The notes under the pieces were generated by a model. It saw nothing but the letters and a program-made list of their open reading frames with translations. It did not search any database and was not told the origin of the DNA. From positions 1-57,801 of the forward strand of contig CAAGNP010000008.1 in assembly GCA_900771335.1 (NCBI GenBank): a DNA stretch of 57,801 bases, read 5' to 3'. The position numbers were made by a program, and so were the translations under genes. Positions 8,193-17,035 of this stretch are shown one piece after another; the first letter of the stretch is position 1, and each line of letters starts with the position of its first letter. Source of the stretch: Rikenellaceae bacterium (GTDB lineage: Bacteria > Bacteroidota > Bacteroidia > Bacteroidales > UBA932).

Positions 8193-8711
8193 ATGAAAGA
8201 GTTGATTATAGCAAAAGCCGGGGCGGGTGATATGCAGACAATACATGATATGGCTCAGGTGGTTTTTCGCCATACATACAGGGACATTTTGTCCCCGGAG
8301 CAGATGGAATATATGATGGAATGGATGTATTCACCGGAGAATCTGGCCAGACAGCTGGAAGATGGTCACTGCTATTATATAGCCTATTCCGGTGGGGAAC
8401 CTTGCGGATACCTATCTGTGCAGCGTGAGGGTGTAGATTCTGATGGAGTGGAGGTGTTCCATCTTCAGAAAATATATGTTATGCCAGCCTTTCAAGGTGG
8501 CGGTCTGGGACGCATGCTCTTTGAGCAGGCTGTGTATCATGCCAACACTTTCCGGACATCTCCAAGGGCGAGGATAGAGCTTAATGTCAACCGTTCGAAT
8601 AGGGCTGTAGACTTTTACAGGCACCTAGGGCTTTCGGTACTCAGGCAAGGTGATTTTCATATAGGGCACGGTTTTTATATGAATGATTATATAATGGGAA
8701 TCGATCTCTGA
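8193..8711 (+). CDS. GNAT-family N-acetyltransferase
   Basis: A 172-residue acetyl-CoA-dependent acyltransferase. The start of motif A is visible as IYVMPAFQGGGLGRMLFEQA (the Q/RxxGxG/A acetyl-CoA loop), and motif B as ELNVNRSNRAVDFYRHLGL. GNATs of this size acetylate small molecules or protein N-termini; the acceptor is unknown. It is followed 59 bases later by the SIMPL gene with its own promoter. Confidence 0.88.
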   Translation: MKELIIAKAGAGDMQTIHDMAQVVFRHTYRDILSPEQMEYMMEWMYSPENLARQLEDGHCYYIAYSGGEPCGYLSVQREGVDSDGVEVFHLQKIYVMPAFQGGGLGRMLFEQAVYHANTFRTSPRARIELNVNRSNRAVDFYRHLGLSVLRQGDFHIGHGFYMNDYIMGIDL

Positions 8712-8713
8712 TT

Positions 8714-8744
8714 TTTGTCATAAAGGTTCGATTCATTATATTTG
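8714..8744 (+). promoter_or_regulatory. Full Bacteroidota promoter for the SIMPL gene
   Basis: TTTG (8714-8717), 19-base spacer, TATATTTG (8737-8744). This matches the Bacteroides sigma-ABfr consensus well. ATG follows at 8771. Confidence 0.6.
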
Positions 8745-8770
8745 TTTTGAAATTTTAAGTAGAAAAAAAT

Positions 8771-9475
8771 ATGGATAAAGGTAAATTTTATAGCGGCCTG
8801 GCCATCATGGTGGGGCTGATGGTTTTAGGAGTTATGATACCCAAAGCGGTAAACAATTTCCGTTCTTTTGACAGGACCGTAAATGTGAAAGGTCTGTGTG
8901 AGAGGGAAGTCAAAGCCGACAAGGTTATATGGCCGGTAGTGTACAAAGTGATGGCTAATGATATCCAATCAGTCTACGACCAGACAGACTACAGCAATGC
9001 TGCCATCATCAAGTTTCTGAAAAACGGCGGTATAGAGGATTCTGAAATATCAGTGGCAACTCCTGCTATCTCAGATAAATACGCCAACGAATATGGCGGA
9101 AATGACCGTGCCTACAGATATATCTCCACCAACATCATTACAGTATGCACCAAAAATGTGGATGCTGTCCTCGAGCTAATGGCCAAGCAGTCTACCCTCC
9201 TCAAGCAAGGTATAGTGACTGGTGGCAACAAATATGAATATCCTGTGGAGTTCCAGTACGACAGTCTTAATGATATCAAGCCTGAGATGATAGAAGAGGC
9301 TACCAACAGTGCCCGTGAAGCGGCTGAGAAATTTGCCAAGGACTCAGACAGCCGTCTCGGCAAGATTAAGACTGCCAACCAGGGCACATTCACCATCACA
9401 GACCGTGACTCGAATACCCCTCACATCAAGAAGGTGCGTGTGGTGACATCGGTGACCTACTACTTGAATAACTGA
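8771..9475 (+). CDS. SIMPL (DUF541) domain protein
   Basis: A 234-residue envelope protein with one N-terminal membrane segment (residues 8-27) and a SIMPL domain over the rest, recognisable from VNVKGLCEREVKADKVIW, the DYSNAAIIKFLKNGGI helix and the closing VRVVTSVTYYL strand. SIMPL proteins are periplasmic and of unclear function; related ones are linked to oxidative stress. Monocistronic, with a family B repeat starting 35 bases after the stop. Confidence 0.85.
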   Translation: MDKGKFYSGLAIMVGLMVLGVMIPKAVNNFRSFDRTVNVKGLCEREVKADKVIWPVVYKVMANDIQSVYDQTDYSNAAIIKFLKNGGIEDSEISVATPAISDKYANEYGGNDRAYRYISTNIITVCTKNVDAVLELMAKQSTLLKQGIVTGGNKYEYPVEFQYDSLNDIKPEMIEEATNSAREAAEKFAKDSDSRLGKIKTANQGTFTITDRDSNTPHIKKVRVVTSVTYYLNN

Positions 9476-9510
9476 TGAGTTATCCTGTGACTTGATTACA
9501 GAATTTTATT

Positions 9511-9639
9511 ACAAAGTGGGCCAGGTGGAATAAAATTGCTTCCACCTGGCCCGCTTTGTTTTCTTAATGTTCTGATATCTAGATAATTAATAAAGTAGTT
9601 CGGGCCAGGTAGACGACATTTTATTCCACCTGGCCCGAA
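9511..9639. repeat. Family B palindromic repeat
   Basis: Two hairpins within 129 bases. The first has 20-base arms (9511-9530 and 9540-9559) with one G-T mismatch, core GGGCCAGGTGGAA/TTCCACCTGGCCC. The second has 12-base arms TTCGGGCCAGGT (9599-9610) and ACCTGGCCCGAA (9628-9639). The GGCCAGGT foot is shared with family A but the loops differ. It lies between convergent genes, where the first hairpin could also terminate transcription. Confidence 0.82.
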
Positions 9640-9660
9640 TCAATATTATTATATGATGAC

Positions 9661-10281
9661 CTATTTCGAGATAAGGTCCTCGTAATCTTGTGTAGATCTC
9701 AGTATGACATCCTTGGCAACATCTGCTCCGTAAATGGAGACAAACTGCATACGTGAGGTGTTCTCGCCGGGAATATCCTTGTATGTACTGAAGTAATGGA
9801 TAAGACGTCGGATGATGTCTATTGGAACTTGCTCTATGTCTGTCATCATCCCATACACGGCATCGCTCCTCAGGACAGCGATAATCTTGTCATCCGCCTG
9901 ATTGTGATCCAGAAGCCTGAGACCGCCGATAGGTCTTGCATTCACTATAATGTCACCATGGGTCACATCCTTCTCAGTAAGGATACAGATGTCAAGTGGG
10001 TCACCGTCACCCTCCACATCTGTCCTGCACAAAGCTTTGTTGGTAAGCTCCGCCATCTTGGGGCCGCAATAACTTTTTGGAAGAAAGCCATATAGCGAAG
10101 GGACAATATTGGAGAACTTCTGTGGTCTGTCAAGTGACAGATAACCGGACTCCTTATCTACTTCATATTTTACTGTGTCAGTGGGAACTATCTCAATGAA
10201 TGCCCTTACTACTTCCGGGAAATTTTCACCCTGGCTGATTCCGTGCCATGGGTGTGCCTTGTGACTGATTACAGTTTTCAT
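9661..10281 (-). CDS. ppa: Soluble inorganic pyrophosphatase (family I)
   Basis: A 206-residue cytosolic enzyme hydrolysing pyrophosphate to phosphate, pulling biosynthetic reactions forward. The family I signature is seen as EGDGDPLDIC (Asp92, Asp94, Asp97), with YGFLPKSYCG upstream and DDKIIAV downstream. Length suits the family, with a short N-terminal extension. It is divergent from msrA, 56 bases between the two start codons. Confidence 0.92.
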   Translation of the reverse strand: MKTVISHKAHPWHGISQGENFPEVVRAFIEIVPTDTVKYEVDKESGYLSLDRPQKFSNIVPSLYGFLPKSYCGPKMAELTNKALCRTDVEGDGDPLDICILTEKDVTHGDIIVNARPIGGLRLLDHNQADDKIIAVLRSDAVYGMMTDIEQVPIDIIRRLIHYFSTYKDIPGENTSRMQFVSIYGADVAKDVILRSTQDYEDLISK

Positions 10282-10301
10282 AGATTTCTGTTTTGAGGTG
10301 A

Positions 10302-10329
10302 CAAATTTAATAAAACTAACCTATCTTTG
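10302..10329. promoter_or_regulatory. Divergent -7 boxes, ppa and msrA
   Basis: TAAATTTG (10302-10309, minus strand) lies 20 bases from the ppa ATG. TATCTTTG (10322-10329, plus strand) lies eight bases before the msrA ATG. The two are 12 bases apart. Confidence 0.48.
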
Positions 10330-10337
10330 TTCCCGTT

Positions 10338-10844
10338 ATGAAAGAAATTTATTTTGCAGGTGGGTGTTTCTGGGGCACCCAGCACTTTTTCAAGCAAATC
10401 CGGGGTGTTCTCGGTACAGAAGTGGGCTATGCCAACGGTCACAAACCAGATCCTACTTACCAGGAGGTATACACTGATCAGACAGGATATGCAGAGACAG
10501 TGAAGGTGATGTATGATCCTAACCAGATCTCACTGGAACTCCTTACAGAGCTCTATTTCAAGTCTATTGACCCTGTATCCCTTAACAAACAGGGTGAAGA
10601 TGAAGGGACCCGCTACCGTACCGGAATATACTACACATCTGAAGATGACCTCCCTGTACTCAGAAAAGTATACGACACCATTGCGAAGCAATACCCTACC
10701 CCACTGGCGGTAGAACTGGAACCTCTAAAGAACTTCTACACCGGCGAAGAGTACCATCAGGACTACCTCGACAAGAACCCTACTGGCTACTGCCACCTCC
10801 CCCAAGCACTCTTCGAATTTGCCCGTAAAAGCAATCAGAAATAG
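10338..10844 (+). CDS. msrA: Peptide methionine sulfoxide reductase A
   Basis: A 168-residue enzyme reducing methionine-S-sulfoxide in proteins. The catalytic Cys10 lies in GGCFWG at the very N-terminus. A resolving cysteine candidate, Cys152, lies in TGYCH near the C-terminus. EVGYANGH and YHQDYL are family motifs. No signal peptide, so cytosolic. A terminator hairpin begins right after the stop. Confidence 0.95.
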   Translation: MKEIYFAGGCFWGTQHFFKQIRGVLGTEVGYANGHKPDPTYQEVYTDQTGYAETVKVMYDPNQISLELLTELYFKSIDPVSLNKQGEDEGTRYRTGIYYTSEDDLPVLRKVYDTIAKQYPTPLAVELEPLKNFYTGEEYHQDYLDKNPTGYCHLPQALFEFARKSNQK

Positions 10845-10845
10845 A

Positions 10846-10874
10846 AAAAGGACGGCTATGAAAGTCGTCCTTTT
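10846..10874. terminator. Bidirectional intrinsic terminator after msrA
   Basis: AAAAGGACGGC, seven-base loop, GTCGTCCTTTT. The A and T runs flank the stem on both sides, so it can serve both msrA and the converging fimbrillin operon. Confidence 0.78.
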
Positions 10875-10897
10875 CGTTTATGCAGTTCTTTCCGTTT

Positions 10898-11773
10898 TTA
10901 TTGGAAGTCTCTTATAGAAGGGTCGATAGAGATCTCTATCTTCTCCTGGTCAGGAGATGTATTCAAAATAAGTTTGATAGTGTGTACATATCCAGGTTTG
11001 AAAGAGAGGCTGTATTCAAGAAGATATGCTATACCTCCCATTGTAACCTCAATGAGTGGAGTTCTCCTTTCTATATTCTGAGGGATGATCACCGCTTCAA
11101 ATCTGGTGTTAGAGACCTTTTTCATAGTAATGGTCCTGCGGGCTCCGAAACCATCTTTCTCTATAGAACCTGTGGTCAGATTGACTGTCCCGGCAGTGAT
11201 GGTATTATAGATATGGGTGGAGATATCATCAGGAATCTCACCTTCGAATTCCTCCCCTTTAGTGATGGTGACGATGCATTTTGACATCATATGTTTGAAA
11301 TTCATAGATATGATACCATTTTCCCCTTTTGAGACTTTCTCCGATTTAGCATAAAGGATATCACTCATCTCATAGCCGGAAATATCGGTATCCTCCACCA
11401 AAGAGTTCTGGTCTGCTACCAGGCTGAATGGCTGGTCCTCTATAGAGGTTATCTTCTGATATGGATACAGAGCATAGAAATCACAAGGAGACTCGCTCCA
11501 GTATAGTGTACGTTCTCCAGCCCAGGCAGATCCGTTATAGGTGATCTTCTCATTATTAAGATAGTTGCCACCTATCTGGAGTTCAGGAGCATCTTCTGAG
11601 GTGTACTCTACAGCAAATAGAGAGATGGCATCCCCCTGTTCAAATGTGGAAGATGTAACTTTGGTCTGTTCGAGAGAGAAATCGAACTTCATCTCGTTTG
11701 AAATCTCTTCGGGTCCCCCCTTTTGACAAGAGAGGAGTGCTATAGCTGCAAAAAGCAATATTGATCTATTCAT
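10898..11773 (-). CDS. Fimbrillin-like (Mfa-type) lipoprotein
   Basis: A 291-residue lipoprotein with signal MNRSILLFAAIALLSC (Cys16). The body has the Bacteroidales Mfa/fimbrillin pattern: KVTSSTFEQGDAISLFAV, then the WSESPCDFYALYPY core, a conserved FKHMMSK helix, and repeated aromatic strands. Such proteins are exported as lipoproteins and assemble into fimbriae or surface adhesins after gingipain-type cleavage; assembly here is inference. It follows the 1167-residue gene after five bases and is the last gene of that operon. The N-terminal fimbrillin segment of the larger neighbour has the same motif order, suggesting a duplication. Confidence 0.82.
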   Translation of the reverse strand: MNRSILLFAAIALLSCQKGGPEEISNEMKFDFSLEQTKVTSSTFEQGDAISLFAVEYTSEDAPELQIGGNYLNNEKITYNGSAWAGERTLYWSESPCDFYALYPYQKITSIEDQPFSLVADQNSLVEDTDISGYEMSDILYAKSEKVSKGENGIISMNFKHMMSKCIVTITKGEEFEGEIPDDISTHIYNTITAGTVNLTTGSIEKDGFGARRTITMKKVSNTRFEAVIIPQNIERRTPLIEVTMGGIAYLLEYSLSFKPGYVHTIKLILNTSPDQEKIEISIDPSIRDFQ

Positions 11774-11778
11774 AACTC

Positions 11779-14700
11779 TTACCTCCTAAAATTTGGTTTG
11801 TCCCCCATATATACAGGAGGGTATTGTTGGCCTTGATATCTTAAAGATGACGGCACTGACGCTGCCTGGACAGTGCTACCTGTAGATCCCACAGCATTGG
11901 AGTCGTTTTCATAGAAGCTTTCCAGAGTGAACTCCTCACCTGCATATTCCATAATCCTCTCTACTATAGCCTGACGGGAGATGGCAGAGAAATAAGGGAT
12001 ATTGTTGTTCATACAGCTTGTGGACTCACTTCTGAATACACCTCTCGTGTGGAAATATCCACCTTCATAGATATCCACCACATTTGAGTAGTCGGGGTGG
12101 AAAATAAGGTGTGACCACCCTACTGTATTAGGATCACCCGAGAGTTCCAGATTTCTGTACCAGCCAAGTGATTTGCCGGTATTAAACTCTTTGGTGTGTG
12201 GATTTAAACAACCACATGCAGAGATGAATCCATTTGTATAGATGTACTCATCAGCCAGTTTGCCGAATCCGTGACCTGCAGCCTCATGCTGGACCAGACC
12301 TCTGAAGTCGTATGGGTATGCATCGTCTGATTTTGGACAAACAGCTATCGCAGTGCCGTCTCCCCACATATATGTGATACCACCATATTCGGTGGTATTC
12401 TCTACCATCACTATGAGTGTCTTGGCTGGATCCAAATCCTTATCGGCTTTGGTGGCATATTCGTAACTTGTCTCAAAATCGGGTGAGATACCGGCAAGTG
12501 AATATTGGCTCCCGAATTTGGCATCTTTCACGGTGTTTACAGTACCTACTCCGCTATCGTCAGATAGACCGTATACTGCATAGACATTGAAATAATCTTT
12601 ATATGTCTTATACGGTTCTACATCGAAAAAGTAGCCGTATCCCTCTTGAATATCTTTAAGGTAAGTACCTGCAGCGATATCTTTGGCGTCATAGCAGTCA
12701 CCCATAAATACTATATTTATCCCTTCTCCTTTTGAAGCTGTATGAAGTGTATGAACATCCCCATCGCCGTATTGGTAATCATACTGTTCTACCTTCAGAG
12801 ATGTTCTGTAATCCTTGTCATCAAGGAGGAATACTACCTCACCGGAACGGCCATCCAAATAACCATTTGATGTACCACCATACTTGTTAATATATTGATA
12901 TTCCAAGGCATCTGAAATAATATCTGTTTCTGTCATTTCAGAAATAGTGACAGTAACCTCTGTTTTCCCTGTACCACTTGAAGGGGTTACAGTTACCCAC
13001 TCTGGTTTGCTCTCGATGCTCCAGGTATGGTTGGCAGGTGCGCGAAGCGTATATTTTCTACTCTTCTCGCCATTAAGAGCTCTGGCAAGTGGTCTGCTGA
13101 TAGAAAAGTCGTGATGTGCAGATATCCTTCTGAATTCACCCCACACAGGGTCAGTCTGATATCTTACTACTGCATTTTTAGGCACTTCTAAGGTAAAATT
13201 GTCTTTAGCCACACCAATAAAGGCGTAACTTGCTACCGCAGGGGTCTCTACAGATCGAGAGATTATACTATTAATAGATGAACAGGATTCAAACGCAGAT
13301 GCTTGAATACTCTGAAGTGTGGATGGAAAATCCACACCTTGAAGTCGTTTACAACCAATGAATGCACTTTGACCGATACTTACCATCCCTTCAGGAAAAA
13401 CTAAAGGTGTTGTTAATCTTGAATTACTGTAAAATGAATTTTCACCAATAGTTTTCAGCGAAGATGGAAAAATGATGGTTGTGAAGGAATTTCCCCAGAA
13501 ACAAATATCAGGTATATCAGTTACCCCTTCAGGGATAATCAACTCCCCTTGAAAACCACATACAAAGAAACAACCTTGTTCAATTTCTGTAACATTGTTC
13601 AAATCCAATGTTCCGGTAAATGATGACTCATAGAATGTCCTATCATACAACTTTGATATCTTGTCAGGTATTCTCAAATCTCCTGTAAATTTACCTGACT
13701 CTTTAAATGCCCAACTTCCCAAATACTCCAAATTTTCCGGAAGTATCAGCTGACCACTAAATGAACATCGATCAAAAGCAGAACTTCCAATATATGTGGT
13801 AGTTACAGGAAAGGTCAGTGTGCCAGAAAGTGATCTACACAGACAGAATGCAGATTTATCAATTTTTTCAAGAACAGGAGACAATGTCAGTGATGTGATA
13901 TTGGTTTCATAGAATGCATACTCACCAATTATGGTCACATCATCTGGAATAACCAGTGCGCCGGAGATTGAAGAGCTTTCAAATGCCCTACTTCCAATTT
14001 CTTTAACCACCTCCGGGAAGGTGAAATAGAATAGAGTTTTCTTTCCAGAGAATGCGTTCTCAGGGATGATATCCTCACAGGTCTTAGTTTCAGTGTAATA
14101 ACTACCATTATTCCAGCCACTAAAGGTTCTTGTGTATACAACTCTACTCTCTTTCAAGTTAACGGCCTCCAGAATCTCCATAGAGTCACGCATAAAGTAG
14201 AAGTCTGCATCTGAAATGGTTCCGCTCACTTTCAAGTTCTTGATCTTGTCGGGGTTTTTCTTGTCGGCTTTGATCAGTCGTCCAAGTGTCCCCGGCTCTG
14301 ATACTGTCACACAGTAGTACTGGCGAGCTTCACCTTCGTGGATATTCAGATCCTCTTTCCAGTCTGTTATCTCTGTGCCACTCAGGGAGAATACATACTC
14401 TCCTGTATGCTCCTTCTTGGTGACTCTGATAGTAAAAGTATTCAGTTTGTTGGCTATGTACTCAAAATCTGTATTCTTTTTGAAGTGATAAGGAATACCA
14501 TCTATAGTGATGGTAAACATTACAGTATTGGCTTCGATGCTCTGGGGAACCACTATAGCCCGGAAAGAACCGTCACTCTGGGGTGCCATCACGATACCTG
14601 TAGACTGTGCGCTGCCGAGAGGTGTTACGATTCCGGTTGCCAAATCAATCTTCGCTTTACGTGTGGTGCCCGATACCATAACACTCTTCTCAAGAGATTC

Positions 14701-15282
14701 GAATACACCCTCTTCGAAGCCATCACCTTCAGTCAAAATTACCTGGGCACACGACATTCTGTGTTCAAGTGTCACTCTAATCTTACTTTCGGTAGGGGTG
14801 ACATTTTCCACTTTTCCCCATAGGAAATCTGATGCTTCATAACCACCAAGGATACCATTCTTCTTCGCTGTGCTCTGGTCTTTGCTCACCTCAAATGTGT
14901 ATTCTGTCACACTTTTTGGCTCACTATATGGGTAAAATGTGTAGATATCGACATTTGTGTTGACATCCTTATAATATACAGGTCTTACAGGATTCCATCC
15001 GTTTTCGGAGAGAATGTATTTTACGTGGTCTGCCTGATTGCCCTCTGTCTGGAGGGTTCCCGGGGTCTGATTCCCGTCAGTGTAGTTGACTGCGTAGAGT
15101 CCGAGGGCATCCCCCATTTCGAACCCATTTGCACTCACTTTAGTAGCTTCCTGAGAGATATGTCCATCTACGTGGATAGGAATCCCACCATCAATTCCGG
15201 GTGTGAACTCCTCTCTCTGCATACACCCTGTCAATGCCCACAGGCAAAGGGCAGAGCTGATTGCTAATTTGAGTAACTTCAT
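11779..15282 (-). CDS. Large lipoprotein: fimbrillin-like, LRR_5 (BspA), BACON and M64 peptidase domains
   Basis: A 1167-residue surface lipoprotein (lipobox LTGC, Cys20). From N to C: a fimbrillin-like region (about 30-310) with KVSANGFEMGDALGLYAV; a BspA-type leucine-rich repeat block (about 400-690) built on units such as IGSSAFDRCSFSGQLILPENL; a BACON-like domain (about 710-790) with WSIESKPEWVTVTPSSG; and a C-terminal M64 (IgA peptidase) zinc domain whose active site HEAAGHGFGKLADEY starts near residue 999. It would tether a host-protein-binding peptidase to the cell surface. Second gene of an operon with a 45-residue peptide upstream and a fimbrillin downstream. Domain calls are from motifs; target proteins are unknown. 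Confidence 0.86.
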   Translation of the reverse strand: MKLLKLAISSALCLWALTGCMQREEFTPGIDGGIPIHVDGHISQEATKVSANGFEMGDALGLYAVNYTDGNQTPGTLQTEGNQADHVKYILSENGWNPVRPVYYKDVNTNVDIYTFYPYSEPKSVTEYTFEVSKDQSTAKKNGILGGYEASDFLWGKVENVTPTESKIRVTLEHRMSCAQVILTEGDGFEEGVFESLEKSVMVSGTTRKAKIDLATGIVTPLGSAQSTGIVMAPQSDGSFRAIVVPQSIEANTVMFTITIDGIPYHFKKNTDFEYIANKLNTFTIRVTKKEHTGEYVFSLSGTEITDWKEDLNIHEGEARQYYCVTVSEPGTLGRLIKADKKNPDKIKNLKVSGTISDADFYFMRDSMEILEAVNLKESRVVYTRTFSGWNNGSYYTETKTCEDIIPENAFSGKKTLFYFTFPEVVKEIGSRAFESSSISGALVIPDDVTIIGEYAFYETNITSLTLSPVLEKIDKSAFCLCRSLSGTLTFPVTTTYIGSSAFDRCSFSGQLILPENLEYLGSWAFKESGKFTGDLRIPDKISKLYDRTFYESSFTGTLDLNNVTEIEQGCFFVCGFQGELIIPEGVTDIPDICFWGNSFTTIIFPSSLKTIGENSFYSNSRLTTPLVFPEGMVSIGQSAFIGCKRLQGVDFPSTLQSIQASAFESCSSINSIISRSVETPAVASYAFIGVAKDNFTLEVPKNAVVRYQTDPVWGEFRRISAHHDFSISRPLARALNGEKSRKYTLRAPANHTWSIESKPEWVTVTPSSGTGKTEVTVTISEMTETDIISDALEYQYINKYGGTSNGYLDGRSGEVVFLLDDKDYRTSLKVEQYDYQYGDGDVHTLHTASKGEGINIVFMGDCYDAKDIAAGTYLKDIQEGYGYFFDVEPYKTYKDYFNVYAVYGLSDDSGVGTVNTVKDAKFGSQYSLAGISPDFETSYEYATKADKDLDPAKTLIVMVENTTEYGGITYMWGDGTAIAVCPKSDDAYPYDFRGLVQHEAAGHGFGKLADEYIYTNGFISACGCLNPHTKEFNTGKSLGWYRNLELSGDPNTVGWSHLIFHPDYSNVVDIYEGGYFHTRGVFRSESTSCMNNNIPYFSAISRQAIVERIMEYAGEEFTLESFYENDSNAVGSTGSTVQAASVPSSLRYQGQQYPPVYMGDKPNFRR

Positions 15283-15318
15283 AGTAGTATTATAATTGAA
15301 TGTTAATTGTCATGACGA

Positions 15319-15456
15319 TTAATCCCAGCACTCTCCGCCATAATCTGTCCCATCATTATCCCAGTCACTGACAGTAAAACTGTTGGTCAATATGTCTCCC
15401 TCCAAAGTAATAGGGTACACCTTCACTTCAGGTGAAAGATAAAATGTTTTTTTCAT
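15319..15456 (-). CDS. Small conserved-type peptide heading the surface operon
   Basis: A 45-residue reading frame starting MKKTFYLSPEVKVYPI, followed by LEGDILTNSFTV and ending in GGECWD. Short proteins with this layout (MKK-x-Y-x-x-PE, then a 'LTxSF' patch and a Gly/Trp-rich acidic tail) are familiar from Bacteroidales surface operons, but I know no assigned function. It starts 69 bases from the -7 box at 15526 and ends 36 bases before the 1167-residue gene, so it is translated first in that operon. It could be a leader peptide, a small secreted factor or a regulator. Confidence 0.7.
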   Translation of the reverse strand: MKKTFYLSPEVKVYPITLEGDILTNSFTVSDWDNDGTDYGGECWD

Positions 15457-15525
15457 AATTTGAATATTGGCGGTTAATACGAATCAAGTCACATATCAAT
15501 AGTAACAGGCCATAATATGTGACAA

Positions 15526-15557
15526 CAAATATATAAAATAATTCTATGTTCTCCAAA
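15526..15557 (-). promoter_or_regulatory. Promoter of the fimbrillin/M64 operon
   Basis: On the minus strand: TTTG (15554-15557), 20-base spacer, TATATTTG (15526-15533). It lies in the short gap after the aminotransferase stop codon and gives about 60 bases of leader before the small peptide. Confidence 0.55.
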
Positions 15558-15566
15558 ATCAGTCTC

Positions 15567-16679
15567 TTATCCCTCCATCATCTTCAGCACTTCGGGGAAG
15601 TTTTGGCGGCCGAAGCCGATGCGGAGGTAGGTGCCGGGGTATTCGAACATCTCGGCGGGGACTGTGAGGATGCTGCGGCTCTGGACAAGTGCTTCGCTCC
15701 ACTCCATTGCGGTGCCGTCGCACTTGATTTTCACGAATGCCACGCTCCCTGCTACCGGCGGGATGAATTTCTCCACCCAGGGGAGTCGCCCTGCGGCAAT
15801 GGATTCCTGGAAGAGGGCCACATTGCGCTGAATCTTCTCGACATTGTGGCTAAGGAATGCCTCAGGGTGATTGAGGACAATGGCAGAGAGTACCTCCGAA
15901 GGGGCGCTGCTGCACATTGAAAGGTAAGGCTTATAGGTTAGCAATTGCTCAGTGAGCCATTTGTCCTGAGAGGCGATCCAGCCGATACGGGCACCTGCAA
16001 GGCCGAAAGATTTGGCCATTCCCCAAAGGGATATTCCTTTTTCATAGAGGTCGCACATCGGGGGAGCCGCTTCGTTTGCACCCACCAACAGATCCCTGTA
16101 CATCTCATCCGAGTAGATATATGCACCGCACTCACGTGCAATGGCCACCACCTCCTCAAGCTCCTCGCGGGTCAGATATGCCCCGGTGGGGTTGTGGGGG
16201 AAATTGATCACTATCAGACGGGTGTCTGGGCGGACCAGGGCTCGGAGCTTCGCAATGTCGAACTTCCACTCCCCTTCCCCCTCTTCTGCAGCCCAATATG
16301 AGAGCTCACAGCCGAGAGATTTGAGCACCTGGTAAAGGGACTGGTAGGCGGGAGATACCACCACTGCATGCCTGTTACTGATCCCCTCCATAAGGATATT
16401 CATTGTCATGAAGCTGAGCTCGCCCGGAGAGGCTACCACGATATCCTCCTCCTCTGCCATCCCGTAGTATTGGGCAATTGCCTTACGGAGAAACGGGCTG
16501 CCCGGGGTCTCAGTGTATCCCATATGGAGATTTTCCCACATCTCACGCTCCTGGTCGGTGGCGTGTTCGAGGATATATTTCATAGAGTATCCGTCGCAGT
16601 CTGAGCATGAGAACATATAGTCTGCAGTAAACTCATATTGAGTAAAATACTTTTCAAGAAGGAATTCGGAAACTATCAT
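15567..16679 (-). CDS. PLP-dependent aminotransferase, class I/II
   Basis: A 370-residue fold-type I aminotransferase. HNPTG gives the cofactor Asn163, SDEMY gives Asp191, and Lys223 in WGMAKSFGLAGARIGW forms the Schiff base. ATG 16679 is chosen because the -7 box at 16702-16709 lies in the region of an earlier in-frame ATG. The substrate is not clear; the capreomycidine synthase-like/aspartate aminotransferase-like branch is closest in feel. It is divergent from the cytochrome bd operon. Confidence 0.85.
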   Translation of the reverse strand: MIVSEFLLEKYFTQYEFTADYMFSCSDCDGYSMKYILEHATDQEREMWENLHMGYTETPGSPFLRKAIAQYYGMAEEEDIVVASPGELSFMTMNILMEGISNRHAVVVSPAYQSLYQVLKSLGCELSYWAAEEGEGEWKFDIAKLRALVRPDTRLIVINFPHNPTGAYLTREELEEVVAIARECGAYIYSDEMYRDLLVGANEAAPPMCDLYEKGISLWGMAKSFGLAGARIGWIASQDKWLTEQLLTYKPYLSMCSSAPSEVLSAIVLNHPEAFLSHNVEKIQRNVALFQESIAAGRLPWVEKFIPPVAGSVAFVKIKCDGTAMEWSEALVQSRSILTVPAEMFEYPGTYLRIGFGRQNFPEVLKMMEG

Positions 16680-16701
16680 AGCATAAAGTGTAATGTTTCT
16701 A

Positions 16702-16769
16702 CAAAAATAAAAAATCATCCAAAATATATCAACATAGTGACCACCCTGAAAAAATATTTTCTAACTTTA
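16702..16769. promoter_or_regulatory. Divergent promoters, aminotransferase and cyd operon
   Basis: TATTTTTG on the minus strand (16702-16709) is 22 bases before the aminotransferase ATG. TAACTTTA on the plus strand (16762-16769), one mismatch from consensus, is four bases before the DUF4492 ATG. No redox-regulator site was identified. Confidence 0.4.
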
Positions 16770-16773
16770 CGAT

Positions 16774-17031
16774 ATGGGAAAAATAAAGAATACACTTATT
16801 GCCGTTTGGGAACTGTACCGGGATGGATTCAGGAATATGACCATCGGCAGGACCCTATGGGGCCTTATTATTCTTAAACTCTTCATTATGTTCGCTATAC
16901 TGCGTGTCTTCTTTTTCAAGCCGGCGATGGCGGGCCTGTCGGAGGAGCAGAAAAGCGAACAGGTGGGGACACACCTTACTACCCCTGAAAAATCATACAA
17001 TAAAGATACACTAAACCTTTTAACAGATTAA
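16774..17031 (+). CDS. DUF4492 protein, first gene of the cytochrome bd operon
   Basis: An 85-residue protein with one membrane segment (about 25-47, LWGLIILKLFIMFAILRVFFF) and a short polar tail. DUF4492 proteins are found directly before cydA in Bacteroidota; a role as small subunit or assembly partner of the oxidase (like CydX in Proteobacteria) is inference from position and size. Four bases separate its stop from the cydA ATG. Confidence 0.85.
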   Translation: MGKIKNTLIAVWELYRDGFRNMTIGRTLWGLIILKLFIMFAILRVFFFKPAMAGLSEEQKSEQVGTHLTTPEKSYNKDTLNLLTD

Positions 17032-17035
17032 AACT

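Noticed and set aside
16481..16769. Redox-regulator (FNR-like) site before the cytochrome bd operon
   Set aside because: No TTGAT-N4-ATCAA-like palindrome could be seen; only a weak -7 box is supported.
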